This document shows, in pieces, positions 45,581 through 54,213 of a stretch of DNA of 64,000 nucleotides. The first letter of the stretch is position 1. Every line of letters begins with the position of its first letter. Both the position numbers and the translations under genes were made by a program. The DNA comes from Armatimonadota bacterium (GTDB lineage: Bacteria; Armatimonadota; HRBIN16): the NCBI GenBank assembly GCA_026003175.1, contig BPGT01000001.1, positions 1,340,839 to 1,404,838 of the forward strand, in the 5' to 3' direction. A model generated the notes under the pieces. That model did no database searches and was not told the DNA's origin. It saw only the letters and a list, made by a program, of their open reading frames with translations.

Positions 45581-46837
45581 ATGCCCAAACGCAAGAACGA
45601 GGTCATCGCTACACCATCCGAGGCAACCATTAGTCTGCTGGAGCAGGTGCGAGGCGTTTCCGATGTGCGCGACGAGCGCATTGTGGAGGCAGCGGGGCGG
45701 TTACTCGCGCTTCCGCAAACCGAGCAGATTGCTGCGGCCCAGTGGATGGGCGCACACCCCGAGTACGCAAGCATGTTGGCGTATCTGGTCGCCAAAGCAG
45801 GGGTAACGGGCGCGCTCCGGCGTGCGGTGAAGCAGGCGCTGTTCGAACTGCGCCGTCGCGGGGTGCAGGTTACGCTGACCCAAGAACAAAAAGATGAGCA
45901 CTCGGTAGAATCCCCAGCCCTTTCCCGCGCATGGGTAGTCGATGAGGTTTTTGCGGCATCTCCTTATTCAGGAGCAAACCAAGTAGCAATGGTGCATATC
46001 CGCTTCTTCATGCGCCACGCTTCCGGTCAGAGAGCCGCTTTCCTTTTGAACATCGATCCGGAGGGCTATTTGAGCGGCGCCAGGCTGGCAGATGAGGGGG
46101 TGGACCAGCTGTATCGCGAGTGCCTAGACTATCCGTTTGCGCCCAAACAGCAGGTGCGACCCGCTGACATTCGCAACGAGTTCGTGCGTGTACCTGTAGA
46201 TTGGGCAGTACGGGTCGTCCACGCCACCCGCGAGCGTAATTTGCGCGATCATGTACACATGCCTGCCCACGCTGCGTTTTACTGGGGAAGACTTCCTGCA
46301 CCACCCGAAGAGCCAATTCCCCATCCCATCGATTCCATCCCTGACGCCGAGACAGGATGGCTGGTCAGCTCCCTGGTAACCGCTGATCGCGTTGACAGGG
46401 TAACGCCCCGGATGGTGTTTTTGCTCGCGCCTTATGTCCCACATCCGGACCGCTTTGGTCTGGCAGTTCAACAGGTGACGAAGGAGCTCGATACGCGCAT
46501 TGTGCTTACCCCACAAACGGAAGAGGAGCGCAGAAAGCAGGCTATTGAGAAAATACGGCAACTGCTGTTCCCCGATGAGAGGTTACGCGATACATTACTG
46601 TATATGCTGCCCCTCTGCGGCAGTATCGCACTGCTTGGAGGCGACCGCGAGAGTGCAGTATGGCTAAAGGCGTTATGGCGTGAATTGAAGGAGAGGCCAG
46701 ACCGCCCCTTCTACAACACCGAGGTCGCGAACTTCCTCGTAAGCATCGCTTTGCACCTGTTTATGACACAAGAAGGCATCGAAATCCCAAGGGAAGGGAA
46801 AGAACAGACAAATGAACCTCCCACACTGCAAACCTGA
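45581..46837 (+). CDS. Conserved-looking hypothetical protein
   Basis: A 418-residue cytoplasmic protein with no signal peptide or membrane segment. The N-terminal 115 residues are predicted helical (TISLLEQVRGVSDVRDERIV...AAQWMGAHPEYASMLAYLV), resembling HEAT-like helices. The middle is beta-rich (VVDEVFAASPYSGANQVAMV, then HIRFFMRHASGQRAAFLLNI). The C-terminal part is helical. No family is recognised. Its stop lies 26 bases inside the next gene, so the esterase gene is translationally coupled to it. Confidence 0.7.
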   Translation: MPKRKNEVIATPSEATISLLEQVRGVSDVRDERIVEAAGRLLALPQTEQIAAAQWMGAHPEYASMLAYLVAKAGVTGALRRAVKQALFELRRRGVQVTLTQEQKDEHSVESPALSRAWVVDEVFAASPYSGANQVAMVHIRFFMRHASGQRAAFLLNIDPEGYLSGARLADEGVDQLYRECLDYPFAPKQQVRPADIRNEFVRVPVDWAVRVVHATRERNLRDHVHMPAHAAFYWGRLPAPPEEPIPHPIDSIPDAETGWLVSSLVTADRVDRVTPRMVFLLAPYVPHPDRFGLAVQQVTKELDTRIVLTPQTEEERRKQAIEKIRQLLFPDERLRDTLLYMLPLCGSIALLGGDRESAVWLKALWRELKERPDRPFYNTEVANFLVSIALHLFMTQEGIEIPREGKEQTNEPPTLQT

Positions 46838-47807
46838 GCATCTGTGGCAGTCTCTGGTCCACTGCTTGAGAGTGCTTACGTTGCTGGCGATTGCTAGCGG
46901 GTGTGCTCGCACCCAAAACGCGGAGCCAGCCCGAATGTTGCCGTATGAACAGCTGTACGCCTACGACCGCGACCTGCCTCTCAACGCGGAGGTCAAGGAA
47001 CAACAACGCGGCAACGGCTACGTGATATACCGCGTGCAGTACAGCAGCGTGCACGACAAGCGCGTGCCCGCCTGGTGGTGCGTGCCCACAACCGGAACGC
47101 CCCCTTACCCCTGTGTGATTATCATGCACGGATACGGCGGCGATAAGAACGGCTTGCAGATTCTGGCACCTGCCTTCGCGATGCGCGGTATTTCCACACT
47201 GGCCATCGACGCCGAGTACCATGGCGACCGCAAACAGCCGGACAGCGACATCCTCAGCCCATACATCTACCGCAACCGCGACGCTTTTATCCAAACGGTG
47301 ATTGATCTGCGTCGTGCCATCGACTTCCTGCAAAGCCGACAGGAGATAGATGGCAAGCGCATCGGCTATATCGGGCTGAGCATGGGCGGCATTCTTGGCG
47401 GTATCCTGGCGGGGGTGGATGAGCGCATCCAAGCGCCCATCCTCGTCGTGGCAGGAGGTGACTGGGGTTATCTCTTCAGCAACAGCCAGCACCCTAATGC
47501 CGTGCAACTGCGCGAGAAGAACCCCGAACTGTTCAAAAACCCACAGAAAATCAACGAAGTGGTCGGTCCGATTGACCCGGTGAACTGGGTAGCACGTATC
47601 TCTCCGCGCCCGCTGCTAATGATTAACGGCAAGGATGACCGCATTGTGCCCAAAGAGTGCACCGAACGCCTCTTCGCCGCCGCGAAGGAGCCGAAGGAGA
47701 TCGTGTGGCTGGAAGGTGGACACATGCCGCAACCCGATGCGGTGCTGCGTAAGGTAGACGAGTGGCTGGCAAAACACCTGCTGTCAGTATCTAACAACGG
47801 TCCATAG
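46812..47807 (+). CDS. Alpha/beta-hydrolase (esterase-like) lipoprotein
   Basis: A 331-residue lipoprotein: a hydrophobic stretch ends in a lipobox (LAIASGC, lipidated C31). The alpha/beta-hydrolase core has the oxyanion-type MHGYGG (about 105-110), nucleophile S190 in GLSMGG, an acid in NGKDDR (D275/D276) and H304 in EGGHMP. This resembles dienelactone-hydrolase or acyl-esterase-like enzymes. The ATG overlaps the 3' end of the hypothetical gene by 26 bases; GGGAAAG precedes it. The substrate is unknown. Confidence 0.85.
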   Translation: MNLPHCKPEHLWQSLVHCLRVLTLLAIASGCARTQNAEPARMLPYEQLYAYDRDLPLNAEVKEQQRGNGYVIYRVQYSSVHDKRVPAWWCVPTTGTPPYPCVIIMHGYGGDKNGLQILAPAFAMRGISTLAIDAEYHGDRKQPDSDILSPYIYRNRDAFIQTVIDLRRAIDFLQSRQEIDGKRIGYIGLSMGGILGGILAGVDERIQAPILVVAGGDWGYLFSNSQHPNAVQLREKNPELFKNPQKINEVVGPIDPVNWVARISPRPLLMINGKDDRIVPKECTERLFAAAKEPKEIVWLEGGHMPQPDAVLRKVDEWLAKHLLSVSNNGP

Positions 47808-47839
47808 AAGGCCATAGAGGGGAGTATAATAAAGGTGGG

Positions 47840-47956
47840 GTGAGCCACCATGTCTATCTCGCGGGCGCTGCGTGTGGTGGAATTCCTCACCCGGATGGTA
47901 AACCGGCGCAGTGGAAACGCCTGAAGGGAAAGGACAGCTCGCCAAAGCCTGAGTAA
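47840..47956 (+). CDS. Candidate small protein (38 residues)
   Basis: A GTG at 47840, preceded by AAAGGTGG, opens a 38-residue frame (SHHVYLAGAACGGIPHPDGK, then AQWKRLKGKDSSPKPE) ending at TAA 47954-47956. TATAAT stands at 47825-47830. A shorter alternative is the ATG frame at 47850, of 24 residues. The amino-acid composition of the GTG frame is protein-like. There is no family match that I can name, so it is only a candidate. Confidence 0.3.
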   Translation: MSHHVYLAGAACGGIPHPDGKPAQWKRLKGKDSSPKPE

Positions 47957-47974
47957 GAGGTGTCTGTCCTCTGT

Positions 47975-49000
47975 TTACCCCGCAACCTTCGCAAAGGCAT
48001 CTATGGCGTGAGTGATACCCGTGTCGTCCACGTCTTTATGGGTAACCAACCGAATGGTATGCGGAAACACGTCCAGACAGAGTACGCCCAGCATCTCCAG
48101 TTGCTGCACAATACGTCGCGCTGGCTGTTTCGTATGCACATATACCATATTAGTCTGCACAGTCTGTAAATCCACCGAGAAGCCGGGCATGTTTGCTATC
48201 GCCTCTGCCAGCCTTCGGGCGCGGGCATGGTCGTGAGCGAGGCGGTCTATCATCGTATCCAGCGCAACCAATCCTGCCGCTGCCAGGATGCCTGCCTGTC
48301 GCATGGCACCGCCCAGTATCTTGCGCACTCGCCTCGATTCCTCGATGAAAGCCCGCGAACCGCATAACATGGAGCCCACTGGGCACGCCAGCCCTTTGGA
48401 CAGGCAGAACATCACCGAGTCAGCGCACGCTGCCAGCTCCTTCGCGGCAACGCCCAGCGCGATGGCTGCATTGAAGATGCGTGCGCCGTCCAGATGTACT
48501 GCTACACTGTGACGCTGAGCAAGCTGCCATATCTCGCGCATGTATTCCAGCGGCAGCACCACACCGCCAGCCGCATTGTGGGTGTTCTCCAGACAAATCA
48601 GGCGGGTAGGGGGGACGTGGTCATCGCCGGGGTGTATGCGTTTGGTGTACTCTTCTACGGGCACGATGCCGCGATGGTTGGGCAACGTGTGCAGCTGCAC
48701 GTTACTGATGAACGCCGCCGCTCCCAGCTCCCACTTGACGATGTGACAATCCTCGTCGATGAGCACTTCATCGCCGGGGCGCGTGTGTACTTTGATGGCA
48801 ATTTCGTTTCCCATCGTACCAGACGCTACGAACAGCGCGGCTTCCTTGCCGAGTAGTTCCGCAGCCCGTTCCTGCAGGCGATTGATGGTGGGGTCTTCCC
48901 CATATACGTCATCGCCCACCTCGGCGTTCGCCATCGCGCGGCGCATCTCGGGTGTGGGCACGGTCACCGTGTCGCTGCGCAAATCTACTAGACGATGCAT
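47975..49000 (-). CDS. ltaE: Low-specificity L-threonine aldolase
   Basis: A 341-residue fold-type I PLP enzyme that cleaves L-threonine or L-allo-threonine to glycine and acetaldehyde. The start at 49000 ([16 protein letters not shown]) follows GGAGGTTCTC. Visible motifs are [40 protein letters not shown] and the Schiff-base K202 in [12 protein letters not shown]. Its first 17 bases and RBS leader are duplicated about 1.1 kb away at 50060-50143. Confidence 0.94.
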   Translation of the reverse strand: MHRLVDLRSDTVTVPTPEMRRAMANAEVGDDVYGEDPTINRLQERAAELLGKEAALFVASGTMGNEIAIKVHTRPGDEVLIDEDCHIVKWELGAAAFISNVQLHTLPNHRGIVPVEEYTKRIHPGDDHVPPTRLICLENTHNAAGGVVLPLEYMREIWQLAQRHSVAVHLDGARIFNAAIALGVAAKELAACADSVMFCLSKGLACPVGSMLCGSRAFIEESRRVRKILGGAMRQAGILAAAGLVALDTMIDRLAHDHARARRLAEAIANMPGFSVDLQTVQTNMVYVHTKQPARRIVQQLEMLGVLCLDVFPHTIRLVTHKDVDDTGITHAIDAFAKVAG

Positions 49001-49068
49001 GAGAACCTCCAGCAAACAGAGAATATCCTCCTACAGCATACACGCCACAGTGCTGAAAATCAACCCTG
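48984..49068. repeat. Direct repeat, left copy (85 bp), includes the ltaE start
   Basis: Bases 48984-49068 recur at 50060-50143 with one substitution and one single-base gap. This copy contains the ltaE start codon and ribosome-binding site. The two copies bracket the second MITE and the toxin-antitoxin genes, so the segment between looks like an inserted or duplicated block. Confidence 0.85.
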
Positions 49069-49071
49069 CGT

Positions 49072-49257
49072 GAGGGTGTTCGAGAATTGTTGAGAAGTTG
49101 GTTGTAGCGCAAGGAGAGAGGCGTTCTTGCTATCCCTGCCTTACCTCACCCCCGTCCCCTCTCCTACGAGGAGAGGGGCGTTCCCCCTTCCCTTGCAGGG
49201 AAAGGGGCAAGGGGGTTAGGTTATCTATCCATTCAACCAGCAATTTCGAACACCCTC
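49072..49257. mobile_element. MITE copy 2 (186 bp), inverted relative to copy 1
   Basis: The same 186-bp element as at 6526-6711, in opposite orientation, with the same inverted ends GAGGGTGTTCGA and the same two internal G/C-rich hairpins. It is flanked by the direct repeat ACCCTGCGT on both sides (9-bp target duplication). The last T of the right-hand duplication is the first T of TTGACA at 49266, exactly as in copy 1. It has no coding capacity; mobilisation in trans is implied. Confidence 0.92.
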
Positions 49258-49265
49258 ACCCTGCG

Positions 49266-49294
49266 TTGACAAGCCCTGCTGAAGATGGTATTAT
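49266..49294 (+). promoter_or_regulatory. Sigma-70-type promoter of the toxin-antitoxin genes, abutting a MITE
   Basis: TTGACA (49266-49271), a 17-base spacer and TATTAT (49289-49294), about 45 bases before the antitoxin start. Its first T is the last base of the MITE target duplication. Confidence 0.65.
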
Positions 49295-49340
49295 CACCGA
49301 TAGATGCAGAATATTTTGCACCTTTGAGAAAGGTATCGCC

Positions 49341-49592
49341 ATGAGGTCGGAACACTTAGAGAAAATCATGAAGGAAGTAGACAACCTGACCATTGAGGAA
49401 ATTGGTAACCTCATCGCTCGCTTGCAAATGAAGATGAAAACTGCTACGCCTCGTCGCAGATGGGCGGAGATTGCAGGCAAGGCTCCCTATCCTCTGACTG
49501 GCGAGGATGCACAGCAATGGGTCTCCCGAACACGTTGCGATGCCGACGAGCAACGACAAAGCTGCTTGGGAACAACGCATGAACGTTCGTGA
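49341..49592 (+). CDS. Probable antitoxin of a PIN-domain toxin
   Basis: An 83-residue protein starting at the ATG at 49341 (MRSEHLEKIMKEVDNLTIEE). A helical N-terminal half with IGNLIARLQMKMKT is followed by a basic segment (PRRRWAEIAGKAPYPLTGED) as in many antitoxins that pair with PIN toxins. The 3' end overlaps the toxin start by 14 bases. A reading frame extending upstream runs through the MITE and is not real. The family is not certain; role inferred from position. Confidence 0.6.
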   Translation: MRSEHLEKIMKEVDNLTIEEIGNLIARLQMKMKTATPRRRWAEIAGKAPYPLTGEDAQQWVSRTRCDADEQRQSCLGTTHERS

Positions 49593-50025
49593 GTTACTGC
49601 GAGACTGCCGGTCCGTTTTCCTGGACACTGCTCCTATCATTTTCTATACCGAACAACATCCTGTGTATTATAGACTGGTAGAACCCGTGTTTGCAGCCAT
49701 TGACGCCGGGGAGGTTCAGGCGGTCACCTCGATAGTTACCCTCTCAGAATGCCTGGTACATCCCCTCATGAAAGGGCTGACGCAGCTACAGCAAGACTAC
49801 TACGATCTCATCACGGCGGGGAATAATGTATACTTCGCGCTACAGGACGCAGAAACCGGCAGAATAGCTGCGGAGCTCCGTGCGCGCTATCGCCTCTCTC
49901 TCCTTGATGCGCTTCAGGTAGCGACCGCACTTCAAACACGTTGCGACGCATTCCTGACCAATGACCGCGAACTAAGGCGCATACAAGATCTTCTGGTAGT
50001 GATTGTGGAAGAAATCTCCTCGTAG
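49579..50025 (+). CDS. PIN-domain toxin (VapC-like RNase)
   Basis: A 148-residue PIN-domain protein from the ATG at 49579; an alternative ATG at 49540 adds 13 residues. The four acidic residues of the active site are present: D16 (VFLDTAPIIFY), E57 (TLSECLV), D110 (LSLLDALQVA) and D129 (LTNDRELRRI). PIN toxins are metal-dependent RNases restrained by a cognate antitoxin, here the overlapping upstream gene. The module lies between two near-identical direct repeats, consistent with horizontal mobility. Confidence 0.85.
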   Translation: MNVRELLRDCRSVFLDTAPIIFYTEQHPVYYRLVEPVFAAIDAGEVQAVTSIVTLSECLVHPLMKGLTQLQQDYYDLITAGNNVYFALQDAETGRIAAELRARYRLSLLDALQVATALQTRCDAFLTNDRELRRIQDLLVVIVEEISS

Positions 50026-50059
50026 CCCTGGGGTGTCATCAACCGCGCCGCCACACAGG

Positions 50060-50143
50060 TCTACCAGACGATGCATGAGAACCTCCAGCAAACAGAGAAT
50101 ATCCTCCTACAGATACACGCCACAGTGCTGAAAATCAACCCTG
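50060..50143. repeat. Direct repeat, right copy (84 bp)
   Basis: The partner of 48984-49068. It contains a duplicate of the ltaE start region without the rest of that gene and runs to within 13 bases of the start of the beta-lactamase-fold gene. Confidence 0.85.
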
Positions 50144-50155
50144 AGGAGAACAACG

Positions 50156-51190
50156 ATGCACAAGCTGGATGCACTCCTTGAACCTGTCCATGCTGAGACA
50201 AAGGTGCCTGCGCTGGCGGCAGCAGTGGTGGAAAAGAACAAATTGGTCGCGCTGGGTGCGGTGGGTAAACGCCAGGCAGATAGAGAAGACCCCATACGGC
50301 ACGACGACCGCTTCCATATTGGTTCCTGTACCAAATCCATGACCGCCACTATGGTCGCCCGACTGGTAGAGATGGGCAAGCTGGATTGGAGAAGCATGGT
50401 GGCAGAAGTGCTACCCACTGTCCGCAAGGACATCCGTCGTGAGTACTGGAAGGTTACCATAGAGCAACTGCTCACGCACCGTTCCGGTCTACCTGACGAC
50501 CGAGCCCCTAATCCACAGGTATTCCTCAAACTCTGGGGTCTATCCTCGAAACAGCGCTTGCAGGCTGCAGAGATTATCCTGCAGCAAGAACCTGTAGCCA
50601 GGCCGGGTGAGAGAACCATCTACTCCAACGGCGGTTACGTGGTGGCAGGCGCCATGGCTGAGGCGGTGACAGGCAAAACATGGGAGGAACTGATGAACGA
50701 ACTCCTGTTTCGTCCTTTGGGGATGAAAAGTGCCGGGTTCGGCGCGCCTGCCACCGGAGCATGGGGACATCGCTCTGGTGTAGATGGATACCTTCCTGTG
50801 CCGCCCTCGCCGTTTGCGGACAACCCGCCCGTGCTCGGTCCTGCAGGTACTGTGCACCTGTCACTATCAGACTGGGCGCGCTACGCCATTGTGCACCTGA
50901 GGGGTGCCGTCGAAAGGAATCCTCCTGTGCTTCGCCAGGACACCTTTGCCAAATTACATACTCCTCCCGAAGACGGCACGTACGCAATGGGTTGGGGGAT
51001 AGCACGACCGACCTGGGCTCGTGGGCGTGTACTACAGCACGCGGGAAGCAACACTATGTGGTTTGCCCAGATCCTGCTTGTGCCTGATGCGCAGGTAGGT
51101 TTTCTGATAACCACGAACGCCGCTGATGAAAAGGCTATGAACGCGGTGCGCCGTGTAGTGGACCTCGTCCGTGCGCAATATGTTCGGTAG
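50156..51190 (+). CDS. Serine beta-lactamase-fold hydrolase (class C/esterase type)
   Basis: A 344-residue protein of the beta-lactamase/D-Ala-D-Ala carboxypeptidase-like family. The S57-C-T-K60 SxxK motif follows FHIGSCTKSMT; Y156-S-N158 supplies the second motif; a late HAGS motif replaces KTG. No signal peptide is visible, so it is probably cytosolic and more likely an esterase or peptidase than a resistance enzyme. A GAGGAGAACAACG site precedes the ATG. Confidence 0.85.
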   Translation: MHKLDALLEPVHAETKVPALAAAVVEKNKLVALGAVGKRQADREDPIRHDDRFHIGSCTKSMTATMVARLVEMGKLDWRSMVAEVLPTVRKDIRREYWKVTIEQLLTHRSGLPDDRAPNPQVFLKLWGLSSKQRLQAAEIILQQEPVARPGERTIYSNGGYVVAGAMAEAVTGKTWEELMNELLFRPLGMKSAGFGAPATGAWGHRSGVDGYLPVPPSPFADNPPVLGPAGTVHLSLSDWARYAIVHLRGAVERNPPVLRQDTFAKLHTPPEDGTYAMGWGIARPTWARGRVLQHAGSNTMWFAQILLVPDAQVGFLITTNAADEKAMNAVRRVVDLVRAQYVR

Positions 51191-51248
51191 GGAAAACCGT
51201 ACGCCGTAGCGAAACAAATAGTTAAGCAACCTGCAGGAGGTTAAACAA

Positions 51249-52001
51249 ATGGGCAAGTTTGGTATCGCTTTACAGACCTATACGGTGCGCGACGACATGG
51301 CGCGTGATTTTAAGGGGACGCTGCAAAAAGTGGCCGAAATGGGCTACCCGGCGGTGCAGCTTTCCGGTACCGGCGGGATGAGTGTGCAGGAGGCAAGGCA
51401 GTTTCTGGATAGCCTGGGATTGAGGGTGTTCGGCGGGCACTTCGGCATCGAGCAGCTGGAGAATGACCTGGACAGCGTGCTGGAGCTGGCGCGGGGGCTG
51501 GGCATGGAGTATATTGTAGTGCCCTGGATGCCCGAAGAATTGCGCAAGGATGCGGAAGGCTGGAAGAGTGTCGCCAGGCGCATGAACGCCATCGGGGAGA
51601 AGGTCGTGGCGGCAGGGTTCACTTTCTGCTACCACAACCACTCGTTCGAGTTCCAGAAGTTCGGCGGCAAATACGGTCTGGACATCTTCTACGAGAACAC
51701 CGACCCGAAGCTGGTACAGGCGGAGCTGGACACCTACTGGGTCAAGCACGGTGGAGAAGACCCTGTCGAATACATCCGCAAATACGCCGGGCGTGTGCCC
51801 CTGCTGCACCTGAAGGATATGGCAGAGGACGGCAGCTTCGCCGAGGTGGGATACGGCATTCTGGACTGGGATGCCATCTTCAAGGCGGCGGAAGAGAGCG
51901 GTGTGAAGTGGATGGCGGTAGAGCAAGACGTATGCAAGCGCCCGCCGTTGGAGAGTGCGAAACTCAGTCTCGAGTTCTTAAGGTCTAAGGGATTGCTGTA
52001 G
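51249..52001 (+). CDS. Sugar phosphate isomerase/epimerase (TIM barrel)
   Basis: A 250-residue protein of the xylose-isomerase-like TIM-barrel superfamily: GIALQTYTVRDDMARDFKGT, the strand FCYHNHSFEFQKFGG, QAELDTYWVKHGGEDPVEYI, PLLHLKDMAEDG and a final WMAVEQDVCKRPPLES, giving the usual metal-ligand Glu/Asp/His set. A GCAGGAGGTTAAACAA site precedes the ATG. Substrate unknown; such enzymes commonly act on keto-sugars or inositol derivatives. Confidence 0.87.
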   Translation: MGKFGIALQTYTVRDDMARDFKGTLQKVAEMGYPAVQLSGTGGMSVQEARQFLDSLGLRVFGGHFGIEQLENDLDSVLELARGLGMEYIVVPWMPEELRKDAEGWKSVARRMNAIGEKVVAAGFTFCYHNHSFEFQKFGGKYGLDIFYENTDPKLVQAELDTYWVKHGGEDPVEYIRKYAGRVPLLHLKDMAEDGSFAEVGYGILDWDAIFKAAEESGVKWMAVEQDVCKRPPLESAKLSLEFLRSKGLL

Positions 52002-52082
52002 CTTTATTTGGGGGCAAATCTCAGTGAGTGTGCGCCAAGGTTTCAGCGTGGCAGACACACACGGCTAAAGCCGTTCCCTCAC

Positions 52083-52127
52083 AAACGAAACCCTGCCTGC
52101 GCAGGGTTATCAGCCAGGGCTTCGTTT
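52083..52127. repeat. Nested palindromic repeat before a membrane protein gene
   Basis: AAACGAAACCCTG (52083-52095) pairs with CAGGGCTTCGTTT (52115-52127) with one mismatch; inside is a shorter CCCTG/CAGGG stem. CGGCTAAAGCCG and GGCTTTGGCC palindromes flank it. It resembles scattered REP-type sequences and may form the leader of the downstream transcript. Confidence 0.4.
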
Positions 52128-52227
52128 GAAAGGGCGCGGCTTTGGCCGCACGCTCGATGCGCCGTTCGTTTGCTCAGGCTCAATCCTGTCACGGCTTGCA
52201 AACCAATCCAACGCGGGTAAAAGATGC

Positions 52228-54213
52228 ATGGCAACAACTATCTGGCAGAAGATACGCGCAGAAGCGGAAGTACGTGAAGAGGCGGTTCCTGCGCAACGCG
52301 GTGTGACCCTCCGCGCTGTGGTGGTTGGTATTATCCTCGCTCCTTTGATCGCCTGGTTCAATATCTCCATCGAAGCCATTCGTTATGCAGGACAGCCGAC
52401 TACTATCTCGCTGTTTCCGCACATCCTGTTTGTGCTTCTTTGTTTGATTGCGGTGAACGCAGTGGTTGGACGCATCGCGCCCCGATGGCGTTTCTCCCCC
52501 GCGGAATTGATGACCGTCTACTTCTTTACTCTGATGACCGCGGTGATGGCGTCACATGACCTGATTGAGGTCATCACGCCCATCCTTACTTATCCCTTCA
52601 AATACGCCAATCCCGCCAACCGCTGGGAGAGCGATGTCATCCCCTATCTACCAAAGTGGCTGTTTATCAGCGACCCCGGTGCGGTGGACAAGTACTATAT
52701 CGGCAACGCCAACTTCTGGAACGGGCACGACCTGCGCATCTGGACACCCCCTCTGCTCATCTGGACAGGTTTCTTTACCGTGCTGGCGTTCGGCATGTTC
52801 TGCCTGAACGTGCTGTTACGCAAACAGTGGACCGATCGTGAACGCCTCTCTTATCCTCTGGTGCAGCTGCCGTTAGAGCTGGTGCAACCGCGCGTGCCTG
52901 TGTTCCAGAATCGGCTGTTCTGGATTGCGTTCGCCATCGCCGCCATCAACGACATTTGGTTTGGCTTGAACCGGTTGTTTCCCTCCATCCCGCAGCCCTA
53001 CGTGCGCTGGCAGACGCTGGAGCAGTACATCACCACGCCACCATGGAACGCTATCGGCTGGCTGCCTCTGGCGTTTTTCCCCTGGATTGTGGGCATCGGA
53101 GTGCTGTTGCCCACCGACTTGCTCTTCTCTTGTTGGTTCTTCTTCTGGTTGTGGAAGCTGCAACCCATCATCGCCGCCTACTACGGCTGGAACCAGATAC
53201 CCGGCTTCCCGTACGTCAACGAGCAATCCTTTGGGGCATACATGGGCATTGCGCTCTTTACCCTCTACACCGCCAGAAAGGCACTGGCGCAGGGGTTCTC
53301 GGCGATATGGCGAGGTTCCGACGGTAGCGACAGAAGCGAGGCACTGCCCTACCGCTGGGCAGCGTTGGGGTTCTTAGCGAGCCTGGTGGCAATTTACCTC
53401 TTTTTCTTCTCTACCGGCATGAGCGGCTGGGTAATCGCGCTCTCCTTGCTCATCTATCTTGCCATCTCCCTGGCGGTCACGCGTATGCGAGCCGAGCTCG
53501 GTCCCCCCGCGCACGACCTGCACGATTCGGGACCGCAACGGCTCATCCCCCTGCTGTTCGGGGTGGAGAACCTGAAGCGACAGGACCTGGTGATGTTCGC
53601 ACCGATGCAGGGCTTTAACCGCGCCTATCGCGCCCATCCCATGCCCACGCACATCGAAGGACTGCGTGCAGCGGAGCGAACACGTTCCTCGATGCGGGCG
53701 ATGTTCTGGGTGCTGGTGTTCGCTGTGTTCTGGGGCACGCTCACCGGCTTCTTCGTGAACGTGCACCTGCACTACCAGTGGGGCGCAGCATCCAAAGCGG
53801 ATACCCCTTACGTCAGCACTATTTTCGGCAGAGAACCCTATGACCGCATTACCTCCCTGTTGGCTGGGTCGGTCTCCTCCCTGCAACAGCGTAACGTGAT
53901 ATGGGCAATGATGGTGGGCTTTGGGGTTACCGCGGTGCTGAGTATCTTCCGTATGAACATCGCCAACTTCCCCCTGCACCCGGTAGGCTACGCTATCTCC
54001 AGCAGCTGGAGCCTGAGCGTGCTGTGGTTTTCCCTGCTGGTGGCGTGGGCTTGCAAAGTCACCATCATGAAGATAGGCGGATTGCGCAGCTACCAGCGGG
54101 CGTTGCCTTTCTTCTTAGGGCTGGTGCTGGGCGAGTGCACGATGGGTAGCCTTTGGATGCTGGTGAGCATCTTCACTGGCACCAAAACATTCATCGTATG
54201 GCCGTATGGCTAA
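52228..54213 (+). CDS. Large multi-pass membrane protein (DUF6785-like)
   Basis: A 661-residue protein starting at the ATG at 52228 (MATTIWQKIRAEAEVREEA); a longer frame to 52126 runs through the palindromic leader. About twelve to fourteen hydrophobic segments are visible, including GIILAPLIAWFNISIEAI, FFTLMTAVMASHDLIEVITP and WIVGIGVLLPTDLLFSCWFF. Charged loops separate them (HDLHDSGPQRLIP, GFNRAYRAHPMPTHIEGL). I associate it with DUF6785/6784-type proteins of Armatimonadota and Lentisphaerota, function unknown. The 3' end overlaps the convergent DUF92 gene by 23 bases. Confidence 0.75.
   Translation: MATTIWQKIRAEAEVREEAVPAQRGVTLRAVVVGIILAPLIAWFNISIEAIRYAGQPTTISLFPHILFVLLCLIAVNAVVGRIAPRWRFSPAELMTVYFFTLMTAVMASHDLIEVITPILTYPFKYANPANRWESDVIPYLPKWLFISDPGAVDKYYIGNANFWNGHDLRIWTPPLLIWTGFFTVLAFGMFCLNVLLRKQWTDRERLSYPLVQLPLELVQPRVPVFQNRLFWIAFAIAAINDIWFGLNRLFPSIPQPYVRWQTLEQYITTPPWNAIGWLPLAFFPWIVGIGVLLPTDLLFSCWFFFWLWKLQPIIAAYYGWNQIPGFPYVNEQSFGAYMGIALFTLYTARKALAQGFSAIWRGSDGSDRSEALPYRWAALGFLASLVAIYLFFFSTGMSGWVIALSLLIYLAISLAVTRMRAELGPPAHDLHDSGPQRLIPLLFGVENLKRQDLVMFAPMQGFNRAYRAHPMPTHIEGLRAAERTRSSMRAMFWVLVFAVFWGTLTGFFVNVHLHYQWGAASKADTPYVSTIFGREPYDRITSLLAGSVSSLQQRNVIWAMMVGFGVTAVLSIFRMNIANFPLHPVGYAISSSWSLSVLWFSLLVAWACKVTIMKIGGLRSYQRALPFFLGLVLGECTMGSLWMLVSIFTGTKTFIVWPYG

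Noticed and set aside
50156-51190. Antibiotic-resistance beta-lactamase
   Set aside because: No signal peptide and no KTG motif; the family contains many esterases and peptidases, so resistance should not be inferred.
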